Shown here in pieces: positions 36,052 through 48,130 of a stretch of 64,000 nucleotides of DNA. Under the pieces are notes generated by a model, which saw only the letters and a list, made by a program, of their open reading frames with translations, searched no databases and was not told the origin of the DNA. The DNA is from Mesocentrotus franciscanus (lineage: Eukaryota > Echinodermata > Echinoidea > Camarodonta > Strongylocentrotidae): NCBI GenBank assembly GCA_037976565.1, contig CP137682.1:6446827-6510826 (forward strand), in the 5' to 3' direction. The position numbers and the translations under genes are program-made. Position 1 is the stretch's first letter. Each line of letters starts with the position of its first letter.

Positions 36052-36653
36052 TACATGTATCAGCTCACACAGAAACACTTTTCTTTTTCAACAACAAAAA
36101 ATCTGTTCTCTACAGATGAGATATACATAGAAAGAATGTAAATAGTTCAGTATTAGCACTTTTAGCATCTTCTGTTGTGTGATTTTCAAACGAAAAGGGC
36201 AATGACTTCTCAACAAGATGATGTTCTTTGAATAAAATAACATATAATCCTTTCCCACCCCTCAATCCATGACATGAGAGAAGGGGATTATGAGGAGAGG
36301 AAGCCCCCATTCTAACCACCACTAGACACCAACAATGCCCCCAAACAATCCATAAAGAGCTTCATTCAGACTAACAACATTTATTGTACAGATACCAGTA
36401 CATGTATATGAAAACAGTATACATGTAGACTTGTAGTATTATAACAAAATGTTGCATAGTGAAACAGGGCAATGCTTTAGAAAAAAAAAGGAGAAAAAGA
36501 ACCATGGTCCAATGCCAATGTGAACATCATATTGAAAAACACCATGTAAATGGGTGGAACTTATCATGAGCATATGACAATTGACCAGCCAGCTGTATTA
36601 TGGCATTCATAAGAACTGCCTATGACATACTGGTAAGCTGAATATAAACTTTA

Positions 36654-36859
36654 GGCCATTAAAAAAAATATTCATGTTTAGCGTCCCCGCCCGCTTCCTT
36701 TTGGGGGGCCGCCTGCCCTTTCTTTTCAAATGTTTTTTTTCTTCAAAATTGTTTTCTTAATTTTTTTTTTATTTTGAAAAGAAGAAGAAAAAAAAAGGGC
36801 CTCCTCCTTCCTATTTTTCAAAAAGGCCGGACGCTAAACATGTTTTTTTTTTAATGGCC
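36654..36859. mobile_element. MITE family E, GGCCATT ends (206 bp)
   Basis: GGCCATTAAAAAAAATATTC, then ATGTTTAGCGTCC, is mirrored by GGACGCTAAACATG and then TTTTTTAATGGCC. The inverted repeat is about 30 bp and nearly perfect. Exact TTA triplets flank it (36651-36653 and 36860-36862). The interior is T-rich then A-rich, so nearly the whole element can fold into one hairpin. The GG start and 3-bp duplication fit PIF/Harbinger-type MITEs. Confidence 0.9.
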
Positions 36860-37212
36860 TTATAGTGTGCAAGCTAACCCTCAAAAACTGGTATCAGCTT
36901 CCCTTATATATTTGTATCCCATGTGTACCTCTCTTCACTATACACTGATATTTTACATTATGTTTCCCTATACAGATTTCATAATCCATATAAATTCTTC
37001 TAGTGTGAATGACCTGAAGCATGCTAATGTCATTTTCCCAGCTACACTCATCCTATTTGGCCTCCCAAATACCTCCAATTCAACTGTGATGAGACCTTGG
37101 GGATATGCTAAACTTCTTTAGGGAGAGTCCACAACCTCACAAATCTAGGGTAGGATAGTCCCAGACACAAGCATTGAGAGTACGTCTTGAAGCCCCCTCC
37201 CTCAAAAGGAAT

Positions 37213-37283
37213 ATTGTCTGTTGAGAGACAGAAAGGCATTAATAATGGCTTTCATTAAAATTTGATTGGCTTTCAGCAGATGA
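37213..37283. mobile_element. MITE family B copy (diverged)
   Basis: Left arm GTCTGTTGAGAGACAGAAAG, then GCATTAA, and right arm GGCTTTCAGCAGATGATC form an imperfect inverted pair. Confidence 0.5.
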
Positions 37284-37367
37284 TCTTTTGTTTTCTAGTG
37301 AAAACTGGGAAACACTGAAATATGTGAAGGAAAACAGAGAGGTGGAGACGAAGAATGCTGTAAATAT

Positions 37368-37500
37368 GGTACATGTACATGTATATATCATAGGATATAT
37401 CAACTGTTTGGAGCCTGAAGGCCATTAACTCTGTGTTAAAGTATGTGATATGAATATGACAAAGTATATGATTTAACATCCTACTGGCTCTCATCAGAAT
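37368..37500. mobile_element. MITE family B copy with ACATGTACATGTA flank
   Basis: Left arm CTGTTTGGAGCCTGAAGGCC, interior ATTAACTCTGTGTTAAAGT, right arm TTTAACATCCTACTGGCTCT. Immediately upstream lies GTACATGTACATGTATAT, as in several other copies. Confidence 0.7.
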
Positions 37501-37744
37501 AAATGTCTACTGATGAAGGTGCCTGGAATGAGTCTATTGTAAGAAGTTGTCTCGCTCTAATTATGAAATAATAATTGATTAGAAAAGTCAGAATATCATG
37601 GAGAGACCTTGCACTTTCCAGGTATGATCAATATTATTTGAGAGCAATATCTAGCAATTGATCTGGAAGTATGTAATTATTAGGATACGCTAGGACAAAC
37701 ACAAAATTCCTACCTTTTCTTTCTTTTCTGTCACATTCCCCCTC

Positions 37745-37821
37745 CTCTCTCTCTCTCTTTCATACTGTATCTTTCTGTAGTATGGATTGCTGCTCTCTCT
37801 CTCACACTCTCTCTCTCTCTC

Positions 37822-37917
<96 letters not shown>

Positions 37918-37975
37918 CCTTTTCCTGTCTCTTTGCCCCCCCTTTCTCTCTCTCTCTCTCTCTCTCTCCCTCTCT
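37745..37975 (+). repeat. CT microsatellite
   Basis: Over 200 bp of nearly uninterrupted (CT)n with CGCT interruptions. The Ser/Leu and Arg/Glu open frames through it are artefacts. Confidence 0.97.
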
Positions 37976-38656
37976 GAACACCCAAATAACTCAACGTCCA
38001 CCTCAAGAAGCTTAGGGTGTACCTGGCCATTTCAGAATATGAATCCAAAGTGGCACAACTAATCTGATTCATTAAAGAGTTATTGAGGACCAAGGTTAGC
38101 TAAAAGGGACTGAGAGAGAGGGAGGTATGTACATGTAACACAGCACATCTTTGCTCAGGTTGGAATAATGATTTGGGGGTCTACTGAGGATGATGAAGAA
38201 ATCTGTGCATTTCAATTCAATGATCTAAGATTGAAAGCCATGATACGTCCTGAATTGGAAAAGAACTGCATTCCTGGCCATCAACATCAATTACATATCT
38301 GAAATATTAAGCTAATGATTATGCCACGGCAATAATTTTTAGACAAACTTCATTGTCTAATTTGAAGAAAAGTATAGATATTCACATTTTCCAGAGTTAC
38401 AAATCGAAAGATTGATGTGCCATTAAACAATTACCGGTAGTACAATATATGATGACAATGTAATATTCATATTACCTGCTATGCCAGGCAAGCAAGTGTG
38501 CCTTATGGGCTGACATGCTTGTACATCTACAGCTACCAGGGGGATAAACAACCGAATACAGGCTAATAACTTGTTTTTTATCAGGGGTTATTCAGTTCCT
38601 CAACCACTGCAATCCGCCAAGCCTTTGTCATTAGATTGTGATTAGATAGACATATT
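37976..38656. other. Unannotated sequence
   Basis: No supported feature. A short GCAAGCAAG/CTTG-rich patch lies near 38487-38530. Confidence 0.3.
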
Positions 38657-39048
38657 AAAGGTAAAGACCAGTTTTGGAAACGCCCCTCTCTCAAAAAATT
38701 AAATGGAAGCTCTCATTACCAATCATGTGCAAGAATATGTTTTGACTAATACGTGATGATACAAATTTTGCCGGGAAACCGCCTACTAATTGATATATTT
38801 GGTAAATTATTATATCTATTGGGACCAAATAGATATCGCGCACGTGGTCGCGTAATCCCATATACATCTTTCTGTGTACAGTGCTTGTAACTTTATCAAG
38901 ACTGTGCCAAATTTCTTATCATTTTGATGATTCCAGAACCTTGCAGTACACACCAATACTTATATGCTAGATGATCAACCTTTTCTGATCGATTCCACAA
39001 CGTTTCTTTCACAATGCAATCGCATGACCAGAACTGTTCTTTATCTTT
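38657..39048. mobile_element. MITE family F, short copy (392 bp)
   Basis: The left end AAAGGTAAAGACCAGTT is matched in inverse by GAACTGTTCTTTATCTTT at the right. The right portion (CTGTGTACAGTGCTTGTAAC, TATCATTTTGATGATTCC, CTTTCACAATGCAATCGCATG) aligns with 46380-46620. The left flank TTA and right flank AAC do not give a clear target duplication. Confidence 0.7.
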
Positions 39049-40439
39049 AACACATCTTTAAGCCACCAGCATGAACAAAGGGAATCCCTAAAGGGAATCC
39101 CTTTAGGGAATATCCATTGAACAAGATGAGTAATGATAGGGAAATAATACTACTATTCCCAGGCATCACACAGACAAAATGGATGCCTGGAAAAAGTAAG
39201 ATAGATAATAATTCCATCCTCTCCCTCCCTGTTCATCTCCTTTTGTTGGGTCTGGTAGGATACATAGCAATACCTCCGCACCAAATAAAGAGCCACTGTC
39301 CGCTGTCAACTTACTTTGACTGGCTAATCGGTGGGGTAATGGAGGGGAATAATTGGATTTTTTTACTTAAAGAACCAGTACTTGCTCAGAAACAGATATG
39401 GCACAGATTGATCCAGCACGGAAGGAAACAGGTACATTCTTAGGACATTGTCTAGTAAAATTGTCAAACTCTGCCCGACCGGTAATTGGTGGACTTTTGT
39501 CACCAAGTGTGACGTTATAAGCAGGTAATGATTTGGAAGTAATTATACTCTCTCTTTAACCGCTGATGAAAAGGAAATTTATAAAGGAGGGTAACAAGTC
39601 GTGAACTCATAATCGGACACTGGATTATCATTTGCATCACAATAAGTGCAGTTAAATCCACATGCGAAATGAAAGTAGAGATTACATACATGTAAATTAC
39701 TTTTCACATTATGATAATTGCTACTTAACCTGTACTTTCCTTACGGTTTAAATACTTTTCCCACTTTTTTACAGTTTTTTTGTCTAATCTCATCTGTCTC
39801 TTTTCTTTTTTTCTTTCTTCTAAAATCTCTTCAGGGTATTGTGTATGGATTCAATCAATATGACTATTTCTTCCTTCACTAGTTCATGCACCAACATCAA
39901 CATCAACATCTTGTTCCTCCTCCTCCTCCCTATTCTCATCCACATCATCATCGTTATCCTCATCATCATCATCATCCATCTTGCAATGAGGTATGACAAT
40001 TATCAATCATTGCACAAACCGACAAGGCAGTAGCTCTGAAACGTTCTTTAGTCGCTACAAACTTGGGACTCACTTTACAAGTTCGATCGCATTCCAGTCA
40101 ATTACCACATTTTCTTTTCCTCGCCTTTCCAAACTGCGTCTATTGGGGAACCAGATTTGACCTGTCAGTGCACTGTCTTTCTTCAAAAGCAACATTGTGT
40201 GCCTGAAGTCACAGAAAAGATGGTCCCCAGTTAAATAAAGGTGTCCTAACAAAATTAATGAAGTATTTCACTTTGAAGGGTTTTGATGCAACTGTAAATT
40301 GTCAATTGTTGATGTAGTACAGTACGTATGTACCAAGACATCCAACATGATGAATGAGTGACAGGGATAGTTTCTTACACTGTAAGACAAAACGATCATA
40401 AACAGATTGAAGAATTCAACTATATGTACTTAAGATAGC
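39049..40439. other. Mostly unannotated; minor motifs
   Basis: Two GGGAATCCCT words lie at 39080-39089 and 39093-39102, overlapping AGGGAATCCCTTTAGGGAAT-type dyads. Short ATC-type runs occur at about 39893-39978. No exon was recognised. Confidence 0.35.
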
Positions 40440-40600
40440 ATCATGGTTCAGAGGTTCACTCACATGACCCTAAATCAAAAGGGTTGAGGATTCAAATCTC
40501 TGTCTGGTAGTGGTATGTATGTTAGCCAAGGCACTTCATAAACAGTTGTCTTTCTTAACCAAGATATTAAATGCAAATCTGGTAGGATCTATTCCTTGGA
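40440..40600 (+). repeat. tRNA-derived SINE, diverged
   Basis: ATGGTTCAGAGGTTCACTC, CCCTAAATCAAAAGGGTTG and GAGGATTCAAATCTC occupy tRNA-like A-box, anticodon-arm and B-box positions. They are followed by TTAGCCAAGGCACTT, related to the body of the 34196 element. Confidence 0.5.
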
Positions 40601-40643
40601 ATGCACTGAATACTGATTACAGCTGCTAGACCTACATCTGATA

Positions 40644-41139
40644 CCCCTTCAAACTGGCCTGATTTTCATCGGATGCATCCGGACGCATCCGATGAAACGG
40701 CCACTATGAAAGGTACAGAGGAGAAAAAGCCGATTAAATAGCCGATGAAAAGAAGAGAAATAGGCGATTAAATTCTCCTGCTCAAGAGCAGGAGAAATTC
40801 TCTTTCTATCGGTGTGACACCGATGAAACAGCCACTGTGAATGCATTCAGGAGAAAACACCGATTAAAAGACCAATGAAAATGGTCGAAGGTCGCAGTCA
40901 CGCGCGCTTTATTGTAACCAGCTGTGTTTGTTGACTTTTTGTTGAACATGCTGCATGCTAGCTTAATAATTGCGCAATAATTCTTCACTTCCGGCATGGC
41001 CTCGCCGTGCAGCGAGTGAATTTCACCGGCAGTATGAAAGCTACAGCGGGGAAAACGGCGGTTTCACCTTTGTTTACATAAGGAAAATTTAATCGGTATT
41101 TTCATCGGTGTGACTCCGATAGAACCAGTTTGAAAGGGG
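40644..41139. mobile_element. MITE family G, CCCCTTCAAACTGG ends (496 bp)
   Basis: The left end CCCCTTCAAACTGGCCTG is mirrored by AACCAGTTTGAAAGGGG. Flanks read GATA and TATA, allowing a 2-bp TA or AT target duplication; which one is ambiguous. Inside, CACCGATGAAA, CCGATTAAA and GGCCACTATGAA/AGCCACTGTGAA words recur in both orientations. TTCTCCTGCTC-AA-GAGCAGGAGAA (40772-40795) is a perfect 11-bp hairpin. No protein is encoded. Confidence 0.85.
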
Positions 41140-41141
41140 TA

Positions 41142-42990
41142 TAAGGATAATCATTTTTTCTAACACCTTTGAAACTCATCAGGAACTTTATATCATTACA
41201 TATACGTGTATGTGATATGGCATTTGCACTGTAAAAGACTATTTTCCCTATGTCATAACACAGTAACAAGACAAATTAGTAAAAACCTGTGACATGGCCA
41301 AAACAAACCCTGTCCTGAGACATCCACACAGTTGGTCTTTATGAACAGGTCTCACAGCTCACAATAACTACCTTATAATGTTAAATACAGAATACACACT
41401 CTAGGACACAATATCACATAAGGACACAATTCTATCTGACACCCTGTCCAACTCAATCTTATTCTACCACTGCCTAACATGTACCTGTAGTATCAACTTG
41501 TTTTCGGTCTATGAACAAACTGTAAAACCTGCCTCACAATCTTATCAAGCGGAAATATCTCTCACCCAATTGTTACGCACACATCCTTTCGAGCACACAT
41601 ATATTTTATCACATATCCCGTCTATTTGGCTACTACAGACGTCAATTCTTAATCTCTAAATCCAATTGATATCCTTTTGCACTAATACCTTTTAATCTGT
41701 TTTTCTACTGGTCCGCCTCTGCATTTCTATCATCCCAGTTGTTTGAGGTATAAAGGTAAACAGCAAAGAAATGTAAAAGAATCACTCAAACACAAAATTT
41801 GTAAGTACTAGTACTGTATTTTTCTTCCAAAGGCACTTTAGAAAAGACAGTACAATTACAAAACAGACTCTGAAAATAACGAAATATCATCTGTGAATAC
41901 AAGATTAAACATTTCAAACCAACCAAAAACTTTTTTCTGCAACTTTTCAATGTGCCTTCTCAAGCAGTATATAATATACTTATACACAATTCAGCCGCTT
42001 AAAAATTTCATCAGAAATATCAAAATATATTTTTCCCCCTCAATATCTTAAATATTAAATGCTTTAGTCAAATTATACCTCCCACCCTCATCAAATCTTT
42101 CTATTGTTAAGACCTTCTTTCTATTGTAACCTTATCAGTGACATTTTATTCTATTTTTGATGACTTAATACCCTCCCTTCTTTCTGTTCTTATCAAATCA
42201 TCTCCAAACTACATTTTTCATCTCTACATTGCAATCAAATATGCCAATAAAATCACAATTGTATTCTCATTTCTTTTGTACCCTATCCTCCAATATCATC
42301 AAAATCCAATTACAATCAGCATAACTTTGTGAAATTATAGACGAGAGGTCACAACAATAAAGTAAGATTTAAGAATGAAAATGACTGTCTGTGAAGGTTC
42401 CACTTGACGGCATTTCCAAATATATATCAACCTCCATCGAATCACATTCCACGAGTCTTGCCAACTCACGGCTGTAATTGCTCCTAATTTTCATTCCATT
42501 CTTTCTTCTCATTCAGGGAGAAAAATCTAAGTTTCACAGACAATTTAACCTTGAAGTGTTATTAAGTCCCCCAAGGTTTAAATCCCTAGGCAGTACATTG
42601 TATCTTTGTGGAAGCAATTCAGATTATACAACAAATGTATCTCATATTTTGACGGGTGGCATTTACAGAAAATTGGGTGAACAAATGAAGTGGAATTTGA
42701 TTGCAGATTTAAGGATGAGATTGAGGCAATAAAACTATGTAAATAGAGTCACTGTACTTTTATCTCCAGGTACAGTGTATCATAATGTTGAACTTGGAAT
42801 CTTATTGGAAGCAAGTTATAAATCCAGAACAAACTGCCATTTGCTTGGTGAAAGCTTTGCTATATCCAGAAATACACAAGTATCTTCTGAATTTAATGTC
42901 AAATTGAATTTTATATTTGTTTTTTCATTCTGTAGGTAGGGAGAAGGGAACCATGTCCTTTGTATATGCATGTACAGGTATGTCTGGAAC
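41142..42990. other. Unannotated sequence
   Basis: AT-rich DNA with no supported features. A pyrimidine tract ending TTCTCATTCAG at 42516 precedes an open frame to 42732, but the peptide is unrecognised. Confidence 0.35.
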
Positions 42991-43084
42991 ATATCATCTG
43001 TTGAAAGCCAGTAGGGTGTGTTATGAAGTCTGTAAATTATTTTGGAATAAAAGTTAATACTCTCCTGGCTGTCAGAATATGATT
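42991..43084. mobile_element. MITE family B copy
   Basis: Left arm ATATCATCTGTTGAAAGCCA, then GTAGGG, and right arm TTAATACTCTCCTGGCTGTC, then AGAATATGAT, form the inverted pair. It lies about 140 bp from another copy of the same family. Confidence 0.7.
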
Positions 43085-43223
43085 TGAGGTGTTTTTTTAA
43101 CAATCAACATATAAATTAATTTAATTGTAATAAATATTGTGTTTAACATAAACTCATAAAATGTCTGGTACACACATGTGTGTACAGGCCTATCTAGTCA
43201 TAGGATAGATGTACATGTACATG

Positions 43224-43906
43224 TATATCATCCGTTTGGAGCCAGAGGAGCATTAAAGGGAAATCCAACCTTGATAGCAAACTACTCTGTAGGAAAGTAG
43301 ACACATCAGAGAAATAGACTGGTGAAAGTTTGAAAGGAATTGGACAAAAAATGAGAAAGGTATGCATTTTTAAAAGTTGAAATTACTCTACAAGTAGGTA
43401 TGGGCTCTTCAAATTAGCTGAATCAGTAATGTCTCTGTGATGTAAAGCTTTCCCATTTTTTCTAACACAAAAAATGACTTAAAGTTTGATTTTTTTTTTA
43501 ATGTATGACTCAAGAGGGTCAATTCTTTTTTAGAGGACCTACATACTATCCATAACATCTTTTGAGTAGTGCCCCAAGGGAGAAGGCACTAAGGAAGAAA
43601 ACAGGAAAAACATATATGTATAATTATATTTTTGTACACAACAAACAGGAGAGGTATCCTCGATTACGTCATAATACACAGACCAAACTGCAAATTTGAG
43701 GCTCGCATAGACTTAGTGATATAATATTTCAAACATTCATAACTTTCTTATTATTGGTCCAATAACTCCAATTAATCAAAAACTTTCACCATTATGGGTT
43801 GGATTACCTTCTAACTATGTGCAAAATTATTTGTATGTACAAGTATTATTACATATTAGTATCTCATATATGAGTAAACAATCTTCTGGCTCCAAACAGA
43901 TGATAC
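43224..43906. mobile_element. MITE family B copy split by an insertion
   Basis: Left arm ATCCGTTTGGAGCCAGAGGA, then GCATTA, is separated from its right arm, ATCTTCTGGCTCCAAACAGA, then TGAT, by a family C element at 43256-43810. Removing the insert and one copy of the TTA restores the usual GCATTAACT continuation. The order of insertion is therefore clear. Confidence 0.85.
43256..43810. mobile_element. MITE family C, copy 3, nested in a family B copy (555 bp)
   Basis: The ends are AAGGGAAATCCAACCTTGAT and GGGTTGGATTACCTT in inverted orientation. Flanks are TTA (43253-43255) and CTA (43811-43813), a 3-bp target duplication with one substitution. The left arm contains GAAAGTTTGAAAGGAATTGG and the right arm TAACTTTCTTATTATTGG. 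It belongs to the same subfamily as 56990. Confidence 0.85.
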
Positions 43907-44877
43907 TTGTTGTTACGCTTATTTAAAACAAAAACATTATAGTATGTTAGGAAGCTAGGGAGCCCTGATTAAATCACTGTGCTAAATCCACTATTTCAGC
44001 ATTAGTTCTATGGAAGAGATCTGTTTGAAATCACAAGAAATGTACAGGCCAAGTGGTATGTTATTCCTACCGCTTTGTAACAGCTTTGGCCAACATTAGG
44101 CAGAGGGATAATCCCGGAGAGAGTTGATTCTAAAGCTCAACTTTAGACCTGGGTTAGGACCCTACGGCCTACCAGCTACTTTCAACTACTACTACATTTA
44201 CTTCCTCATTTTCTTTTCTCATATTCTTTCTCCTTCTCTACCATTTTCTCCCTGTTTGCTTGCTCTGCTCTATTTCATGTCTTTCATTTCTCCTGTATCT
44301 TCCCCATCATCTCTACGCTTAGTCTGTTTTTCTCTCCCATTCTCTCACCCTCTCTCACTCCCAACAAGCTCAAACCTTCAGCCTTCCAGCCTGATCAATA
44401 TTTGCATCTTATGTAGACATCACATAAAATTAATAGTCAACACAAAGTAAAATTTGTCCCAGATCTAGATATATTCTCTCTTGTCTACAATCAATGTCCT
44501 ACACTAACAGAATTCTTAACTTCAGCTCTAGACCAAACACTATACTTGCATGTAACCATAACCCTTATCCTTACCCTAATACCATATTGCAATTCTAACC
44601 TTATATCTTTGATGAAACATATTATTCTGAGCAATTGCTGCCAGAGCATATGCCAGAGCATCATATTCTCTTACTTTAAACTGTACTTCTACCCTGCTCC
44701 AAATTATCTGTACACCGTAAGAAATGAACCCAAATATACCCATGAATATTTACAGTCCAATGCAATACCCAATAACCACAGACCCAAAAATAATTCCATC
44801 TTGGCTTGGAATAATTTCATTATATCAGGGCTCATGTCCTGTACCAAAAAATATGCTAGGAAGCAATGGGAGTTCAT
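43907..44877. other. Unannotated sequence
   Basis: A CT-rich stretch lies at 44220-44350. No supported exon or repeat family otherwise. Confidence 0.35.
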
Positions 44878-44933
44878 TGGGAGAGAGAGGGGAGAGAGAG
44901 GGGAGAGAGGGGAGAGAGAGAGAGAGGGAGAGA

Positions 44934-44969
<36 letters not shown>

Positions 44970-45150
44970 GTGATATATAGATGGATGAGAGATGAGATAA
45001 AAAGGAGAGAGGGGTAGAGAGACAGACAGACAGTAAGAGAATGAATGTGAAAGAGAGACAGAGAGATAGACAGACAGACAGAGAGAGGAGAGAGAGGGGA
45101 GAAGGGGAGAGAGAGAGAGAGAGAGAGAGCAGACAGGGAGAAGATACACA
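44878..45150 (+). repeat. GA/GACA microsatellite cluster
   Basis: Long (GA)n tracts with (GACA)n blocks at about 45019-45034 and 45069-45083. Leu/Ser-rich minus-strand frames here are artefacts. Confidence 0.95.
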
Positions 45151-45646
45151 ATGAAGACAGAAACAGAGAGGAAGAAAGCGAGACAAGCAAGAAGAGTGAG
45201 GGAATGACAGAAATAATTATAGTGAAGAAAAAAGAAAAGAAAAAATCACATATATTGATAAAAATATATTGACTCTTTCAAGATAGGGGCTATTTCATGG
45301 GGGAGGGGGCCCTGTTTGAACTTCATTCTTAAGGGAAAATCAGAAGATGATAATTGGCAAAAAGTACTTCTTCCAGGAAATGTACTTAATAGAAATGCTT
45401 TTACAAATCTTTGAAATACAGATGACAATAAAGAACCAAGAGACAGTATAATGATTGCATGTTGCATTCCAAACTAGCCTAGCTGTAGGCGACATCAGAA
45501 AGCTTCCATTGGTCCCATCTGTTTAATCTTACGTCTTGTGAATGTAATGTATGATTTTCCTACAGATTAGGGAAAATCAATATATCTTGGAGCAACAACA
45601 CAAATCAAATTTAGTCGAGACCAAGGAAAATTTAGTACATTAAATT

Positions 45647-46638
45647 AAAGGTAAAACTGAGTTCTTGACATGAACCTGCATTTCAAGAAGATATGGCTAT
45701 AATATATTGTTTATACCCTTACCCTCAAAACTACTTATATTTTTCATCCCATATCTATAATTACACATATATCCATCACATAATTCTATTATGTCTTAAT
45801 ATTACAATATTACAATTTGTTCACTATGTTGCAATATCTTGGAATTATTCATGCATATCTATTACTAAATTCAATAAGTCCTAATATAATGTCTTTAATC
45901 ACATCATTTTTCATTAAACTTTCATATAGATTTTTTTGTAATCCATGTCTTCTAACATATTAAATACAGCATACTATAATGTCTTCATGGCTTTAACCAT
46001 GCATTTTTTCACTAAACTTGACAAACAAATGAAAAATGACCATCAATATCTACTTAATATCTATTGTTGTGGTAGTTCTTCTTTTCCCGCCAAATTGATT
46101 TCTGAAAGGGTGCCATGGCATATCAGAGACACCGCAGCATCCCTGCAAACCTGCTACCAATCACAGACTACACCTTCTTTTAAAGAGAAGGTTGAGTTCT
46201 GGGAAAGGTGAACAAATAATTTTTTTTTTATTCCCTAATTGGAAGAATATTATAGTATTTTACAGTAGCAAATTCAGTAATTTCAAATGATAAGTATTCC
46301 TCTAGAAATGGCCTTATATTTCAAATATGACTAGAATACAGAGTAGTTTACAACTCGTGACCAACTTTGGATGACAAAGGCATGTTTACTCCCATATGCC
46401 TCTGTCTGTGTATAGTGCTGTACATGTAGATATACATGTATACATGTACATCATTAGTCATCTTAGTGCTTATAAGCAAGATTGTATTGATTTGTTATCA
46501 TTTTGATGATTCCAAAAGCTCACAAACACAAATATCTTTATGTAGACCTACTATATAATAAACCATTCCTAATAAGATATAGACATTTTCTTTCACAATG
46601 CAATTGCATGACTAGAAGTAGAACTCAACTTTACCTTT
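45647..46638. mobile_element. MITE family F, long copy (992 bp)
   Basis: The left end AAAGGTAAAACTGAGTTCTT and right end GTAGAACTCAACTTTACCTT, then T, form an inverted repeat of about 20 bp. The right 260 bp match the 38657-39048 element. The middle is unrelated AT-rich sequence, so either this is a longer family member or the left end belongs to a separate fragment. Confidence 0.55.
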
Positions 46639-46669
46639 AAAATGTAACCAAAACCACAATCAAACATGT

Positions 46670-46720
46670 TAAACCTCAGATGCAGCCACGTTAAACCTCA
46701 GATGCAGTCATGTTGAACAT
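46670..46720 (+). repeat. Two-copy 23-bp tandem repeat
   Basis: GTTAAACCTCAGATGCAG occurs twice in tandem, followed by a partial third copy. Confidence 0.8.
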
Positions 46721-46976
46721 GCTCAAATTCAGCCCCACATTCTCAAATTCGCCTAATCGTGTCAAACATGGGGTATTAGCTGAAAAGTAGTACCTCAAGA
46801 GGAACCCTCTACCACCACTGGCGCCAGACGAGTGGGAGGGAGGGGGTCAAAAGGGGCGCGAGACGTAGGGGGTACAAGACAACTCATAATTGAAGCATTC
46901 TGGGCTACATGAATGATTGATCGGGACCGTGCATGAATGTTACTCCTCAGAAGTGGCAAGATGGGGAGGAAGAGGA

Positions 46977-47125
46977 GTTGAGAGAGAGAGAGACAGAGAG
47001 AGAGACAGAGAGACAGAGGGAGACAGAGGGAGACAGAGAGAGAGAAAGAGAGAGAGAGAGAGAATGAGAGGGGGAGGGAGGGGGGAGGGAGGAAGATGGA
47101 GAAAGAGAGAGACAGACAGTACGAC
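46977..47125 (+). repeat. GA/GACA microsatellite
   Basis: Purine tract with interspersed GACAGA units and a GGGGAGGGAGGGGGGAGG core near 47070. Confidence 0.95.
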
Positions 47126-47393
47126 AGACACATGGATATAGAAATACGGTAGAACAATCTGACTGACATAACAAGTTTTTCTTTAATTAAAAAGCATACA
47201 TGTATAAATGCGTACTTAGTAAAAGATACACTTAAAGTGTTACCTGAGAGAGAAAGCTAGCTCTAGCTTCAAACTAAAAGGCAAGCAATACATAAGATGT
47301 GATGATATACAACGTACTAGGTCATGAATGCCTACAGAGAAGACACTATACAAGAAGAGGAAAGAAGATGAGAACAAGAGGTCTGCTGACCTT

Positions 47394-48000
47394 ATGCTCA
47401 CCTGAGCTGATGAATGTAAGAGCCTTGCAATAAGGGACTAGCTCCCATCCCCTTTGCACCAGGAACATAGATCTATTGGAACAGTGGGGCAATTTAGGGG
47501 TGCTGCTCCCAAGCCGCCTGTAGGGGCAGGTATCCCATTCAAACAAATTTATGTCTTCTTCACATAAAAATGATTCCTGCAATGTTAAGCCAGCATCCAT
47601 GCCAACATTTTGGTATGAATTCATATCTACACTACATGGTCTATCAGAATATGAAATTAAAAATTAGGGTAACCAGGTATTTTGTAGAGATAATAATTAT
47701 TCTTGATTCCAGGACTGCTTGATTCAAATGGAACAATTTTAGAAAAATATTTTTAACGACAGTTTTCAAGATTAGCTCGTGCGCACATTTTTAAGTTTGC
47801 CATGCTCGCATTGCTGTTTGAATGGTGAATATCGAAGGCTGCCCCATTCATCCCATTTGAACAACTTCAGATCTCCCTTGCCTAAGGATGATTCCCTCTA
47901 AGTTTGGTTAAAATCCGGCCATGCGTTTTTGAGAAGAAGTTGAAAATGTAAAAAGTTTACGGACGACAGACAAATTTTAACCTTTGGCTCAGGTGAGCTA
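47394..48000. mobile_element. Inverted-repeat element with GCTCACCTGAGC ends (about 607 bp)
   Basis: ATGCTCACCTGAGCTG at the left is mirrored by TTGGCTCAGGTGAGCTA at the right. The right end contains TTTGGTTAAAATCCGGCC, TTTTTGAGAAGAAGTTGAAA and GTAAAAAGTTTACGGACG. Only one copy occurs in the window and no target duplication was resolved. A GA-rich tract begins directly after the right end. Confidence 0.65.
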
Positions 48001-48002
48001 AA

Positions 48003-48130
48003 AAGAGAGTAAAAGAGACAGAAAAAGAGTGGGAAGAGAGAGGGCTAGGAAGGGAGAAGAAAGAGAGAGAAAGAGAAACAGAGAAAGAAAAACCGAGAGA
48101 AAGAGACAGAGAAGACAATAGACGAGAGAT
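48003..48130 (+). repeat. Degenerate GA-rich tract
   Basis: Imperfect AGAGAAAGAGA sequence starting immediately at the right end of the 47394-48000 element. Confidence 0.85.

Noticed and set aside
37690..38093. Arg/Glu- and Ser/Leu-rich open frames of up to 120 codons
   Set aside because: They are read-through of a CT/GA microsatellite in several phases.
42500..42732. Possible exon after a pyrimidine tract and TTCTCATTCAG
   Set aside because: The acceptor-like signal is common in AT-rich DNA, and the following peptide is not recognisable.
44704..45190. 160-codon minus-strand frame
   Set aside because: Mostly Ser/Leu/Pro from the GA repeat; no domain beyond the repeat.
46795..47174. 124-codon minus-strand Ser/Leu-rich frame
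   Set aside because: Microsatellite artefact.
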